From Ophthalmolycus amberensis (Eukaryota > Chordata > Actinopteri > Perciformes > Zoarcidae): 64,000 nucleotides of DNA. Position numbers and translations under genes: made by a program. Within the stretch, counting starts at the first letter, position 1. Each line of letters starts with the position of its first letter. This document shows positions 1 through 13,470 of the stretch, in pieces. The notes beneath the pieces are model-generated. The model did not search any database and was not told the origin of the DNA. It saw nothing but the letters and a program-made list of their open reading frames with translations. Location: positions 1 to 64,000 of the forward strand of contig JAFEUB010001020.1 in the NCBI GenBank assembly GCA_024529925.1. Reading direction: 5' to 3'.

Positions 1-2045
1 AAAAACCCTCCGAGCTCCAAGGTTAGGGACGCTGTATGAGAAAAAGGACAAACCTGCGGTGATTATTTTTTCCCGTCCCCACATTTCTTTCAACCTTTCT
101 CCCTTTTATCTCCCCTTCTCTGTCCGTCTGTCTCGTCAGCAGTTGCCACGGCGTTGATTTGTGGTTATTATGGGGTATTAGGCTGCGAGTCGTCCCTCTA
201 ACCGTGTCATCCGGAGGGATTGGACAAGGGGTTAGGGGAGTGTGTTTGCCGAGGTTTCAGAAGACTTTCTGTGTCGGGGAGGATTTAGCCTGACATTTGG
301 TGTGGGGTGTTTAATGCTGCCCGTGTGTGTCTACGTGTGTGTGTGGGTGTGTGAGAGAGAGAATGTGAGGAGACCGGTATTTGCTTGAGAATTACACTAC
401 GTGCGTCTTGTCTTACCTCTCCTGTCTTTTTTCCCGTGTCAGCTTTAGTTAAAGCGCCCTGTGGTTTCCACACATAAAACTATACATTTTCTAATAACTA
501 ATGCTCAGACGCCAGAGAGGACTGTGGCCCGTGCACACACGTGAAACGCACTTCATCTCCCGGTCTCTTTCTTGTTGTTTATATTTGTACTGGTCTTGCA
601 GTTGGTTAGAATACAAAACATATATTTAAAAAAGGAGTAAACTATCTTAATCCATATCGTACCCATAAACATTAACACCACTTCCGCTCTTAAGTCTTGA
701 CGTTTCAGCGTTGGGTTATCTGTTGCCACAGGAGACGAGAAAAAACCCAGAGAAACGGTGATGGACCCGTAATGTTTTTGTTCCCTTTTTATGATCCACT
801 GCCTCAAACTAAATACGGACTCTGTGTGTCATAGTGTTGCTGCAGGATAAGCCCCATAGATAACATTGTAGCTCAGCCAGTCAAAGAAAGTCCTGTGCAG
901 CCATGTCAGGCTGCACAGGATTGAAAAAAAAGAAAAGAAATAAAACCATCCGTGGACAAAGCTCAACCTTGTGTCCGTACATGTGAGTGCAGCCTCCACA
1001 CCGAGTCTTCACACCATCAAAACTCACTGACCTTTATGAATCCTGCAGCAGGGATGTGGAACAAAGCTAACACACGCTCTCTCTCTCTTTCCCTTTCTCT
1101 CTTGCCACCTCATCTCTTTTTACCTTTTTTTCCCCTCATACCTCCTCGTTCCCTCTGTTCCGATCTCCTTTTTTTTTTTTATACCTTCTATTTCCTTCCT
1201 CATTTCCCCGACCTTACCCTTTCCTGTTAAACTCACTATTCTTAGATGGTCATTTCTCTCCCTCCCTCCTGATGCTGCCACTCCATCCAAAACCACCATC
1301 ATCCCCCCTTTTTTTTAATCTCGCCGCCTGTCTTGACATAATCACAGCTACCCTCCTCACCTCTCCCTATCCTCTCTTCAACTCTCTCCCCATCTTCTCT
1401 TACTGTACCGTATTTGTTTTTCTTGGCGCGGTGAGCTTGTTAGCAGCGGGTGGCCTGGTTTAGCTGGCAGCTGAGGGCCAAGAAAGCCAGAGGATTTAAG
1501 GGCACAGCCTGTGTTGGGGAGCCAAGGTGCTAACGGGTGCTATATTGTGGCCCAAAAGAAACGCAGACACGGGGTCAATTTACATCTATGCATATGCCAT
1601 CAGATTTTTCTTTCTTGGTGGATGAAAAGCATTTTAAATCTAGGGACATTAAAACCCCCTCCATTTTAATCCAAATCCAAATTGAATTCTTCTCTTTTCC
1701 AATGCTTGCACATGCACAGGGGGGCAGTGGATTGCTCCCAGACAGATGGGGTTTTATCAGGACTCTCCAGGCCACCAAGGGGAAGGGGGGGGAGGGTGTT
1801 GCATGTCAAGGATGGGAGGATGGATAAAAGGGATGGGAATAGGGAGGGGGGGGGGGGGGATAGAAACATGACTGGAGTCACGTGAGGAGACGGGGCATGG
1901 GGGATCAGTTTTTGTCCCGGGCTCATGGGGCCCCTTATCCAGCTGTGGATTAGGGATGCATGTGTGTGTGTCTGCTCTTTCGTGCACCAGGCCATAGGTG
2001 CATGGGGGCGTGCTTTACGCTTGATTTGTTAATGGGCACGAAAGG

Positions 2046-2046
<1 letters not shown>

Positions 2047-2130
<84 letters not shown>

Positions 2131-2161
2131 TGAGTGTGAGTGTGAGTGTGAGAGTGAGAGT

Positions 2162-2199
<38 letters not shown>
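2047..2199. repeat. Compound (GT)n-(GA)n microsatellite
   Basis: GT repeats (2047-2130) pass through a GTGTGA transition into (GA)n ending at 2199. This is the longest dinucleotide tract in the left third of the window. Confidence 0.97.
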
Positions 2200-2201
<2 letters not shown>

Positions 2202-4357
2202 AGGACACACTCGGGTTGAATGTCTTGGCCCCCAGTGGTACATCCAAGCGCTTTAGCTGAGGCAGGGAAGAAGAGAGGGATGGGGGGAGGCTGTAGAGAT
2301 CGGGTGGAGGTGCGGGTCAGGGAGGAGGACGGATTGGCATTTCAATATCCTGAGAGGATTACTGGCCTGGCTTTAGATGGCTGGTCCCCGCGGAGTTACA
2401 TGGCCTGCGAGGTGGATGCATAAAGGGAGGAGAGGAGAGAGGGATGAGCATAGGAGCGGAGGGATGGAGAGCGGTGTAGCATTGTGAGCAGAATGTCTTC
2501 TGGGTGAAGGGGAAAGGTGGCACGCGATGAGAGCAAAAGCGAGAATACGTGTATTTCTTCAAAAATATTGTGCAGACGGTAGCTTTTTTTTTTTCGGTCT
2601 GAACCATCTGGTGCTTTAAACAAATGTAACGTATATTTACAGAGTTGTTTTGTGTGTGGATTTAAGACAGGAGATGAGAGAACAGGAAGGTTTTGAGATG
2701 AACGGAAGGAAATAGAAGAGGAGCATAAAGAGTCGAAGACGAAAGAAGCAAGGAGGAGTGAGATGAGCTGCAGAGGCTGTACGGTGTAGGAATACGAGAG
2801 AATGAAGCTGTTGAGTCGAGGGAAGCAGACGTTGGAGGGAACGTGGTAGAATCAATGGTGGAAGAACTTCTTGGATCACTTACTGAAGTAAAAGTCCTGC
2901 ATTTACTATGAAATCCGACTGAATTTACTGTGAGGAACTTTTAACTGGTAATGAAACAGTCTCAAATAAACCGATGCCTCTACATGACCTACATAATTAA
3001 ATGCATCTGGCCACCAAGGGTGTATTTCTGGGCCCGCCGAGGGAAGGGGAGGCACAGGAGAACCAGAACTGTGCGGAGCAGACTGTCAGACCCCGCTGCA
3101 GTAAAATGAGAGGTATTCTAAAGGTATTCTGGTGTTCGGAAACGCACACGTTTTTTCTAGTAAAGGGACAGTATTATCAGCTAAATGTACTTAAAATAGA
3201 AAGTAAATTTAAGAAAATTGGCACATTATTATATTGTCATCATGGGGTAGGAAAGGAGAAATGAGTTTTGAGACACAAATCTCTATTCCTTCTTATATTG
3301 GAGAGGTTTAACTCATAGGCATCTGAAACATGACATTTTGTACTATTGTACAGTATTTGCATAGATATACTGACTCTGCACCAGCGCTTGATCTGCTGTT
3401 TTCTGTCGGGTCAAAGGCATCGAGGGAAGGAGACTCTTGGATGTTTGAATAATAAGAAAGAGAGGCCAAACAGAACGATGTCGTCATGACTCTGTTGATT
3501 TTCTAAGAACTCTGATTGACTTCTGAGTACACGCTTCAGTTTGACTGTTTGAATATTTATAAGTTTGAGCGTAAATAAATTTGGGATCACATCTTCCCTG
3601 TCGGGTAACATTTTCTTTTCATTCCTCCACTTAATGAGCGCTCCTCAACTATCAACCGTACAGAACTCTTCTTTGTCATTTCGTTTCCAATACCCTCTTT
3701 TTCTTTTTTTTCCCTCCCACGCCGCTCCACCTTCTCCCCCCTCATCCCCTCATCCCGCCTCCAGCCCTCTGCATAGAGGCGTTTGGATCCTCTTTGCCTC
3801 CTTAATTAGAAGTGATGGGAAGGTGAAGCTTCAGCAGGCAGCAATGAATAGAGTCATCAAGCTACTTTTCAGGACTATAGCCCAGCCACTTAAGATGCTT
3901 TTTCACCCTGTGATGGGAATTTTAATTGCCTACTTCTGGCTTATAATTGGAGTCTATGAAGAGGCACTCTCAGGGTCGTTAGTATGTGTGCTCTGTATGT
4001 GGATTTCCAGGCTGTTTCTGGTTGTTTGGGGCGAATCGTGGTGTTCACTCAGGAACAAAAACAAAGCTTGCTATCCTCATAATCAGAGTGCTGTACAAGA
4101 CTTGAGGGCCGTCTTTGATGAACCTCTTTCGCCAAACCCAGGAGGGGAGAAAAACAGGACGAGACACACACTCTTATTGTCGCGGAGAGACTAGAAAAGA
4201 AGAAGTTCAAACTTCAAAATGCATTTTCTACCCTGCGAGGTCTTTATCGCGCCTCCGTTGAGAGAGCTTGGCTGTGCTTGTGTGTGCGTGCCATCTTCTG
4301 TTTGTGGGGTTTGTTGCCGGAGGGAAGGGGAGGTTGGCGGCGCCCTGCTGTGAGAGA

Positions 4358-4381
4358 GGGGGGGGGGGGGGGGGGGGGGGG
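4358..4381. repeat. Poly-G run, 24 nt
   Basis: An uninterrupted G tract. A complementary C tract lies about 200 nt downstream (4584-4612). Confidence 0.95.
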
Positions 4382-4583
4382 TGCAGAGATGCAGCTGTCT
4401 GTCTGAATGACAGCGTACTCCTCTCTGATACAGCAGTAGGTGGGAGACAGACAGCTCAGCTCATCAGACCACCATCGCGCATATTTATGAGCACACAGAC
4501 ACGAGAACACCCTCTTTGTCGTTCATCAGCTGTCTTCAAAACAATACATACAGCATGTTTTTGTGCAAGACTGTATTTATACT

Positions 4584-4612
<29 letters not shown>
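4584..4612. repeat. Poly-C run, 29 nt
   Basis: An uninterrupted C tract, complementary to the G run at 4358-4381. The exact length may be affected by sequencing error. Confidence 0.95.
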
Positions 4613-4614
<2 letters not shown>

Positions 4615-7600
4615 CATCTCAGCATCAGCAAAGTTTTCATACAGTACGTATTAACTGCTGTGTTCTGTGAGGTAAATTAATGGTTTTGTCAAAGGAGTCT
4701 CGTGGCTTTAAGAGAGCATAGATAACGGCCTCAGTTCCCCCAACGTAAAGGGCCGTCTGCAGGCAAGGTAAAGCAGTGTAAATATTCTAATAAAGGCTAC
4801 GATTAAACTGATATTGATTTTTTTTTTCTTTTTATATGTTTTACTGCTGCCCCCGTCCACAGCAGTACCTGTGTCTGTCTGCGGGCATGTCAAGTGTCGT
4901 CTCCTGTCGGTAATTCACTGACTATAGTCAGTACATACTCATACAACACCACTTCAAAAAACGATCCTTTTAAGTAAAAGATCTGTATACTTCCTCCAGC
5001 ACTGCATTCCCCGAACCTAGTATGCACTATATTAGACCTTTCTCTCTCTCTCGACATGTTTGACTTGCACCATGTCAGGAGTAAAGGAAAGAGGATGCAG
5101 AGTTGTGAGCGTGTGTGTGCATGCATCTGCTCTCTGTGCAAGTATGTAAAGGCAGATCGAGCTTTTCTTCACCTTCTCAGCCAATCTCCTGCAGCAGTCT
5201 TGGGTCAGCCGCTCGACGTGTGCGCGTGTTTCTGCGCGTGTTTGTGTGCGTGGCCTGTTTGTATTTGTTGGAGGCTCCGGGCAGAGTCTGTCTGGCTTGA
5301 CGGATGTGTCGTGATCAGACCATGCCTCTGCCTTTAGGCTAAAGCACACTGGGCCTTAAGAGTGTTCAGATCAGTCAGTGAGCAGCTGTCAAGAGCAGTT
5401 TAAGCAAGTCGGCCCTAGTCGCTCTCCCCTGGTGGGAGTGTGGGATGCCAGATTTGACCGATTTTAAAGCGGTGTAGTATGAGCCGTCAGGTAACAGGTG
5501 ATTTGTTTTTGACATGTACAGCAGGTCCTTGTGTCGTTCCTCTTTCAAATCATCCTCTAATATGAGCAGACATCCTCTCATTTGACTTTTAACTGTGTGC
5601 ATGTGCAGAATTGTGTTGCCTCTTCATTGAAAGCTGATATTCAGGACCTGGTTGTTTTTGCACAGCTGCATTATGTTGATCGAGGCCTTTTGAATATATC
5701 GTGCAGCGACAGGCTCTTTGTCTCGCTTGCTTGTTCGCTCCCGTTCTGGTCCTTCTCTCGCTCACCCACCAACTGACTGACACATTTAATCATTTCATCA
5801 CCGAGACTCTCCTGTTTTTTTTTGCACACATGCACGCACGCCGAGGTGGATCAAGTCCCTGCAACAATGTAATCTTGTGGTTTAGATGGAAATGTGCTCG
5901 ATCCAGGTGTCTCTCCTGCACCATTCCTCCCCCTCACAGACACAAAGCATCAAAATGTGTGTGCGTGTTGCACCGAGACAAGGATTCTTTCCTTCTGATA
6001 ACAACCACATATAGTACCTGAGTAATCGTGTGTGCTATTTTGCATTTTGGAACGAGGCGTCCAGGCGGTTGGATGCTGATGGGGCAGATTAGACTGAGTG
6101 GCGTGTTAGGGGGCAAGTTGCCAGATAGCGCTCCGCTGCTGGGGCAGGGCGATAGCCACAGATTGAAACGGCATGACGCGTTGCACGATAGCGAGACCCG
6201 GGTGGGGTAGCTGCTCCTGTATACGGCATCATTAGATTCGGGTGCAATCACATGCATGCACACATGACCACCTGGTGAATCGTGACGTGATGATCTTGAG
6301 ACTTTGAACAGAACCGGTTGGAATCGTCCAAATGTTGATACATGCCAGCATACTTTAGCCACCCCCCCCCCCTTCAGATCTCATAGTGATTCAGTTTAAA
6401 CAAAGAAACGTCGCCTGTGTGTTTTTGTGAAAGATGATAAAAAGCTGTGCTTTAATGCCTTAATAGGTCGATTTAAAGCTACGAAATTGTATTTGCTGTC
6501 ACTGTTTGCTGTTTGAATCTGAAGCAGGGTCACTCTTTATTGTTAGTGATTTCATGGCGACGGCCAGATGTATTTCTGCGATCCCGTCTTTTTTGTCTTA
6601 CATCAGAGAGCTGCTGATAACCTGTGTGCTTTCAATTCAGTCAGTGCGAGGAAAGCATTGCTTTATGGTTACCATCTAAGAGGATACTGAAGTGTGTATC
6701 CGCACAGATGATCGTTGAAAGTGTGGAGCAGCATTCTGGCGTCACGTGTCTGTCAGCAGGATATTTGAATAGTTGTAATCTCAGTGGAACCCGGCGAGGA
6801 ACTACAATAAATGCAATGATGCATAACTCATGTCCTGATTAGCTTTTCTTTATGGTGGCCCTGAGAGCTAAACACTCTGCAAATAGCCACAACACCAGCA
6901 AATGAAGAAATATCTTCACCAATCTGACAACACCTGTGTAGTATTTAGAAAGATTGCAGATCTGCTGTTCACCTAGCGTTAGCCTTTAGCTTATTATTAG
7001 ACTGCCAATTCAAACACAGGCAAAGTTCTCAAACTACTATTGGTACCCTCCAATTGGAGATTAGTTGACAAAAAGTATTTTTGTGTGTCTTGAAGTTGGT
7101 AAAGATGTTTTCTTCATTTGCGTGTGTATTTGCTGTGCTCAGCGCCACCATAGTGTTTACATTGATCACAACACGCGTTACTGTCAACTTATGAAGAAAA
7201 TACTTGCAAAAGTTAACCACCCAACTTCTCGTCCGTTTGAAACTTTAAAGGACTATTAGTGTGTTGCACATGTAAATGCACGCTCCACTGGGACTTTGGA
7301 ACCACTGACAGAATGCTTGTGGCAGTAGGTTTATAAAAAGCCCCAGGGACAGCCGCACCAAAAGCAACTAAATGTTCCCCCTCCTCTGCTGTCAGTCACT
7401 ATCCGTTTAACCCCAGGTGCCGTGCCCAGAGGGAACAACACTCTTGCTTCCCATTAACCCTTTGAACAAGAACAGGCCCTGACCGATACAGCTCTCTCAA
7501 TCCTCCCCGCCTATACGACTTATAGCTACTCTACCGTCTTGCCTCCTCATTCCGAATACGCATGCAGCCTCTCACTCTTTAATATGCGAAGGCACACGGG

Positions 7601-9996
7601 TGAGCGTAAAAGTTGCAATGCGAGGCGAACGTGGTGAGAAGTAGAACAATGAAACCCCCCTCCTGAGAAGATGGATGGCATCTCAGCAGAGGCACAAACA
7701 GGCCTGCGGGGAACAGCGGATTCCCCCGAGAACAGAGACGGGAGAAAGCGAGAGAGGACCCATAGAAGTGAGGAAGAGGAAGAGGGGAAAAAGTAAGGAT
7801 GACTTCGAGATGTTCAGCCCCGCTTGTGCCGATGCCCCTGGGGAGAGCAGCTCCCCGTGCCTGTCTCCTTTGATAACGACACAGAGATGCCAGTTGCAGC
7901 TCAGCCGCCTCTGTGCACACGGATGCAAAAGCCTCCAGCAGCGGCTTGCCATTTTGTGCCACAGTCTATTCATAGATCCACCTGCCATAGAGACCTGAGC
8001 TGCCACGTATCCCCCAGTGCCTGAAGGATTGGGTATCGAGAATCGGGTCTGACTTTGGAACTCATAGGAACCCTAAGGATTTGTTAAGAAATAAGCTTTC
8101 CAATTTAGCTTTTTTTCATTTCTGAAAGCAAGTTAGGGCCACCTGTGCTAACGTACTGCAGCACGTACTGCAGTGTGGTGTAAGCATTTTCTTATGCGGT
8201 GGTGGTCACGATTTAGCACACTCGACAAACTGTGCATCCAAACTTAAGTAGTGTGTTGCAAGATAGAGAATATTATATCTTTTTACCAAGCAAGTTGTTA
8301 TAATATCAAATCATTCATGAAAAAGGATGAACTAGAAAAGGATCAGAACTTATTTTACTTTATTTGAACCCAAACTAAAAAAAGTATGTTTGTGGCAAAA
8401 GAAAACCTAAAAACTAAGTAAAACCTACATTGGAGGTTTATTTTGAAAATACACTCAATGCATCTAACTTGACAGCGGGGTAACTAGAGCGCCACCGTTT
8501 GAAGCGTAGGGCCGCTGACCAAGCGTTGGTATTTGATGAGTCTGGAATGACGTGTTGACCAGAGTTGTCTGGCCTTGAGTTTGTGACAAATGTCTCAAGG
8601 GTGTAGAAATGTATCCTCGGCTCGTATTCGACAAATACTGGAACTCATGAGCAGAGTCGGGAGTCTATCAAACCTAAATGATACCCAGCCTTGGCCTGCG
8701 CTCACAGCCTATGGAAGTTTAATCACTGAGAGGCACAGCTGCGTGCCGCCCTGTTTGCCGTTTTGTGCCAAACTCCATCCATTATAATTCCCTCATGCCT
8801 CACTTTTTCGCTCTCATCATAGCGTCCCTTTGAAGTCTGTAGATCATTATCTCTGGCAGTGATTGGTATGTGTACAGCAAAGCTTTCATTGATCTTATCA
8901 GGAGCTGTATGTCTTCGTGACGAGTGCCTATCAGTGTTTTTTCCTGTATGATGAGGCTTTGAAAACGTCTTCTGTGTACTTCCAGAGATGGAGAAGCTTA
9001 TAGCCCACAAGGCCATCACCTCTCCTGCATTACTTGTGAAAATCATTGCGCAATTGTGTGTTTTTTTATGTCCGGGTGTGTACATGTGTGAGTACAAAAG
9101 CCATTTCAGACGGCAGTCGTCATCGATTTCATCCTCTCAAATACAAACGCCAAAACCAACACTACCCGCCATTTGCTGCTATTCACTCTAGTGTGTACTG
9201 TGTGTGTTGAAGTGGTGGGCGCGCAGTATCTGCACTTATGCCAGCTGAACGTGTCAGTATGTCTTGGAAGCTATTATATCCACACAGTGACCATTTATCC
9301 ATGGTTGTCTCCATGTTCCCCATAGATGCACGAGTTGTTTTTCAAATGTGGAATGGTAAAAGGCAAATTCTGACAGAAATGTCGTTGATGGTCCTGAAAA
9401 CATCGAACCTTTCTCATCATCCTTTGTGACTTCTTGTTCCTAGAGGACATTTGAGATGATACGGTGTATTTGTTTCCAGTATCTCTGCCAGGAGATTATG
9501 TATTCAGTCTAGTGGGTGCGTGAGTGTGCATACTGCTGGACCCATCAGCCTAATGTTGTTTGTGCTCATTTATAACTGTGTGATCTTTGACCTCTTGTAG
9601 TTGGGGGGGAATTCACACTTTTTGAAAACACATTTTATTCACTGTTTTATACCGTCATTGGCTGTTGACCCCTCTTAACTGTTCGGTAGGTGCTGTAAGT
9701 GATCAACACATGGTTCGGTTTGGAATCTTGTTTCTGCTACGGATTAGATATTTTTCGTCTCTTGATTTCTATGCCACGGTAACACAGTCGTATGTTTAAC
9801 TATCACATAGCAAAGCACAAACTGAACGTACTGACTACAACAGAGCGCTTCCCTTTTGGTCGCTAGTTGTTGGGCTGACGATGGCCGTTTGGAAAATTGT
9901 AACATATCAGCAGAATCCTGCGGTGTGTTTAGCTAACATAGCTTACAGCTAACAGAACTGAACACACACCAGGACTGACCCTTTCTGTTCGGAGGA

Positions 9997-10145
9997 AACT
10001 TTAAAGGCACAGTGAGTAGGATTTGGCGGCGTCTAGCGGTGTGGTTGGAGATGGCAACCGACTGAATATGCCTCCAGTAACTCCTGCCTTTTCCAAGACT
10101 GCAGTAATGTGAGCCGCTGAATGCAAAAGTGGTAACGCCATAACT
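9997..10145. repeat. Dispersed fish repeat (aactttaaaggcacagtg type)
   Basis: The start aactttaaaggcacagtg, then taggatttggcggcgtctag and gcaaccgactgaat, resembles a repeat common in percomorph genomes (consensus of the form ...gtgtaggatttagtggcatctag...). The family name is not assigned. Recognised from memory. Confidence 0.5.
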
Positions 10146-10243
10146 ACTTTAGGAGCAAGTCAGAATTCACACGGAGGCTGACGGCTGCATAGATTAAAAC
10201 GAGTGTATCTGGAGAACACATCTGATGCACTTAAGGTCTAGAC

Positions 10244-10258
10244 GGGGGGGGGGGGGGG
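10244..10258. repeat. Poly-G run, 15 nt
   Basis: An uninterrupted G homopolymer in the upstream epha10 intron. Confidence 0.9.
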
Positions 10259-12840
10259 CAGCAATCATGGTTTGTATTTATTCAATCAAACAATACAGCG
10301 GTGGTTGTTGCAGACTCTCCTAGCGGAGATCTGCACTCTGAGTGCACTTTGCTAAAGCAGCTACAAAGGCCTTAGGAAAGGTCATACATCGTATTTATTA
10401 TACATGTTGCATACTGCGTCGCATACACATACCGTAGTCTATAGTGAGCGCCTCAAAGCTTTAGAAATCGTAACAGTTCAGACACTGCTCGTTTGTTTGC
10501 AACACATGTTTGAACCCACTTCTTTTTAGCTGTAGAGGTGGAAACAATCTCTTTAACCGGCACTTTTATATTCGAGCCTTCAGGTGATTGTGTGTGTGTG
10601 TGTATAGGTATAGAACTCCCGCTTACTTGTTTTGTACGTGTTGGATTGAGCTGTTATGTTTGGTTGGTTTGGAGCCTGGCACCAGTCATCTGCATAATTT
10701 AGCACAGAAGGAAGGGGGAAAGCAAACAATAGCCTGCAGAAGGCTATTTGACACTGTGTTCTTGGTTTAGTGTGTTCTCTTTGTGTTTGGGTGGAAGGGA
10801 CTTTGAGGAAGGTGGGGTACGTGTCTGTTAGAACTTTCTTTCACTCATAACTTTAATCTGAGCCGGTGGCTGCTTCTCATGTACTGTGGGAGTAATTGCT
10901 TTATTTTCTAATGAGCCAGGCTGCAGTTTATTTCCTCTATGGTATATAATTAATGCTTGTATATATTTATCAATCACTAAGTGTAATTTCTCTGAGTGTT
11001 TATTTACATTCCTGTATGCTGTTCATTAGCATCTGTCCTTCTCCTTCAGTGCCGTTCTCACTTTCACCGACAGCATCTGTCGCTGATGTTGCATTATGTG
11101 GGGTTATTACAAAGACTTGATGCCTCAAAGCAAAGTATTTACACTTCCAAAATGCAATTAATTGGCATAAAGCGTCTTCTGAACACTTTAAAATAAACAC
11201 AACAAATTGCTATTATTTTTTCACATTCAGGGATTGAATTAGTGTGTTTTAGAGCTTTTTTTTTTGTTGGGCCACCACAAAACAATTATCTTCTGAAGTT
11301 GTATGGGCCTCATTGCAATGTATCACAATTGCATTTGTGTGTGTGTGTGTACTATTTTATTTCTGATTTTTTGTAAATTATAATGGGCACCAAAAAGATG
11401 AGAGAAATACCAAACAAACACAGGACAAATGTCCAACCACTCGGGATCCATTCGATCTAGTTAGGTGCCGTCTATATTTAATGCCAATGTTTCTTCCTTA
11501 TTTTATTTTTTCATATTTAGTATGAAAATAGAATATAAATGGCACAATGACGGACTAACTGCAAAGGCTCAAGGTCATTGAATCTAACGGATTTATGATC
11601 ATTCTTTTAATTAAAAATGTCATGTTGAATTTTTAACCTGCACACTATATTGTCTCAAAGGAAATAGTAGTCATATTTATTTTAGGACAGAGCTACATTT
11701 CTACTGTACACAAGACAATCACACACTAACACACAGTCGCACGTACACACACGCTGGTTGATCATACTGCCTGGAATTTCTTCCATTCAGCTTGAGTGGA
11801 CAGACCTAAAATGCAATGACGGATGCCATGATACAGACATTCACAGAAGTCACCATGAATAATAGATAATACCTGTATTTTCCGACATCAAAAAACAGAG
11901 GGATGGCGATGGACACACACAGTGAGAGTAGGATCTCAGAGTGTGGCTTTGATCCGCTGCCTAAAATGACTGCATTATCCCACTGTTGGAGAGGAGGACT
12001 GAAGGAGCTGCACAGATGCTCTGCGTGTGTGTGGGTGCATGTGGAGTACTTGTGTGTGCTCCCATGGTTTCACTCATGTGTGAGTGACGGGCACAACATA
12101 TTCATTAGAGTGGCTGTTTTCACAGAGGAAAGAAATGAATTGATTCTTAAAGGTCAGGAAAGAGATGAGCAAGGAAGAGGAGCCGTCGACTGATGAGGTG
12201 GCTGAGGGGAGAATGAGAACAGAATGGAAATAGAAAACAAACGGTAACGGAATCAGGGACAGAGAGAAATGGAAAGAAATTAGGAAAAGGGGAATTAAAT
12301 CCAGAGTACCTTTAGTACTAGGAATCCTCTGTAAATTATTGGAATTGGGTGAACAAAAATAATCATCAATCAATCAAAGGGCTTGTAAATAATATATGGA
12401 ATGGAAAAAATAACCATGATAATTAAAAATCAAGTTCATGTATTTGAAGAAAGATGGGAAAATGAGTGGGATCTACAACACAACACATTTCTAATGATCC
12501 CCAAGTTACATGTGACAATAAGACAAATGTGTTTGTGTGTATCTGCCCCCCAAGTGTTGTTTCTTTGTTTGTATAATGTATCCTCTTACTTGAAGTTATC
12601 AGTGCATAAGTGCAACTTATGAATTTATATTTATATAATCCGTTTTGTTGATTTTGTTTTATCAAAAAAAATGTCCTGTGCTCTGTGACCGTATAATTAC
12701 TTATGAAATGAAAAATGCACAAAAGAAAATCCTGAGGTGTTTAAGTCAAAAAAACAGCAATGACAGTAGGGTGCAGATGTCTGAGTGTCCGCAGCAACCA
12801 CTTCTGTAATGTTGATTGAATGAACACAACCCACAATTGA

Positions 12841-12858
12841 CCCCCCCCCCCCCCCCCC
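12841..12858. repeat. Poly-C run, 18 nt
   Basis: An uninterrupted C homopolymer in the upstream epha10 intron. Confidence 0.9.
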
Positions 12859-13020
12859 ACACCTAGAACGCAAATGTTTCCGCCATTTTTCATTTGCACG
12901 TCTCACTCAACAGACTCATTTATTCTATACAGATGTCTGCATGTGCTCGTCTCTGCTCCGTCCCACTTCGTAACTGCGACTTGAAGCGTTTATTTCGGCT
13001 TAGTCAATTTTCTCAACACC

Positions 13021-13470
13021 CCGCGTGTAAACAGGAGTTTGATGCCCAATAAAAAGGCCCAGAATAACTGTGGCGGAGCAGCAGCTGAGTAGGGGCGATG
13101 CGATCAGCTTTGTTATCACTAGCAACCACCACCAGCTGGGGATTGGTTAAGAGTAGGCACCTTCAAGGCTTCGTCTATTTTATTTTTTTGACAGTACGCG
13201 TGGAAATGTGAGATCAATGACGAATAAAAAGGCCCACTGTAATAACTGTGTCTCTGACTGCAGAGAAGCAGCTCAGCAGCGTGTAGTTTCAGTTAGCTGT
13301 TCAAACACACTGTTCAAAACAACAAAAGTCGACAAACTATTTTCCCCATAGACATACAGTCTACGCCTTCCCCCCACTGTGTCTCTGGCTGCAGAGCAGC
13401 GGCTGTGTGTCAGAGACGCACTCAGCTGTGCTATCACTAGCGGCCCCTACCGGGCCGGTTGAGAGTAGTG
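13021..13470. repeat. Imperfect direct repeats sharing aataaaaaggccca and gctatcactagc modules
   Basis: The module around aataaaaaggccca followed by aataactgtg occurs at about 13048 and about 13224. The module with tatcactagc followed by a ggttaagagtag or ggttgagagtag tail occurs at about 13115 and about 13430. CTGCAGAG-type segments recur between them. This looks like a decayed local duplication or a repeat-derived segment. Confidence 0.55.

Noticed and set aside
3565..4194. 209-codon open frame on the + strand
   Set aside because: It is pyrimidine-rich and low-complexity in its first half, with no domain and no splice or promoter context. It is most likely a chance open frame in the intron.
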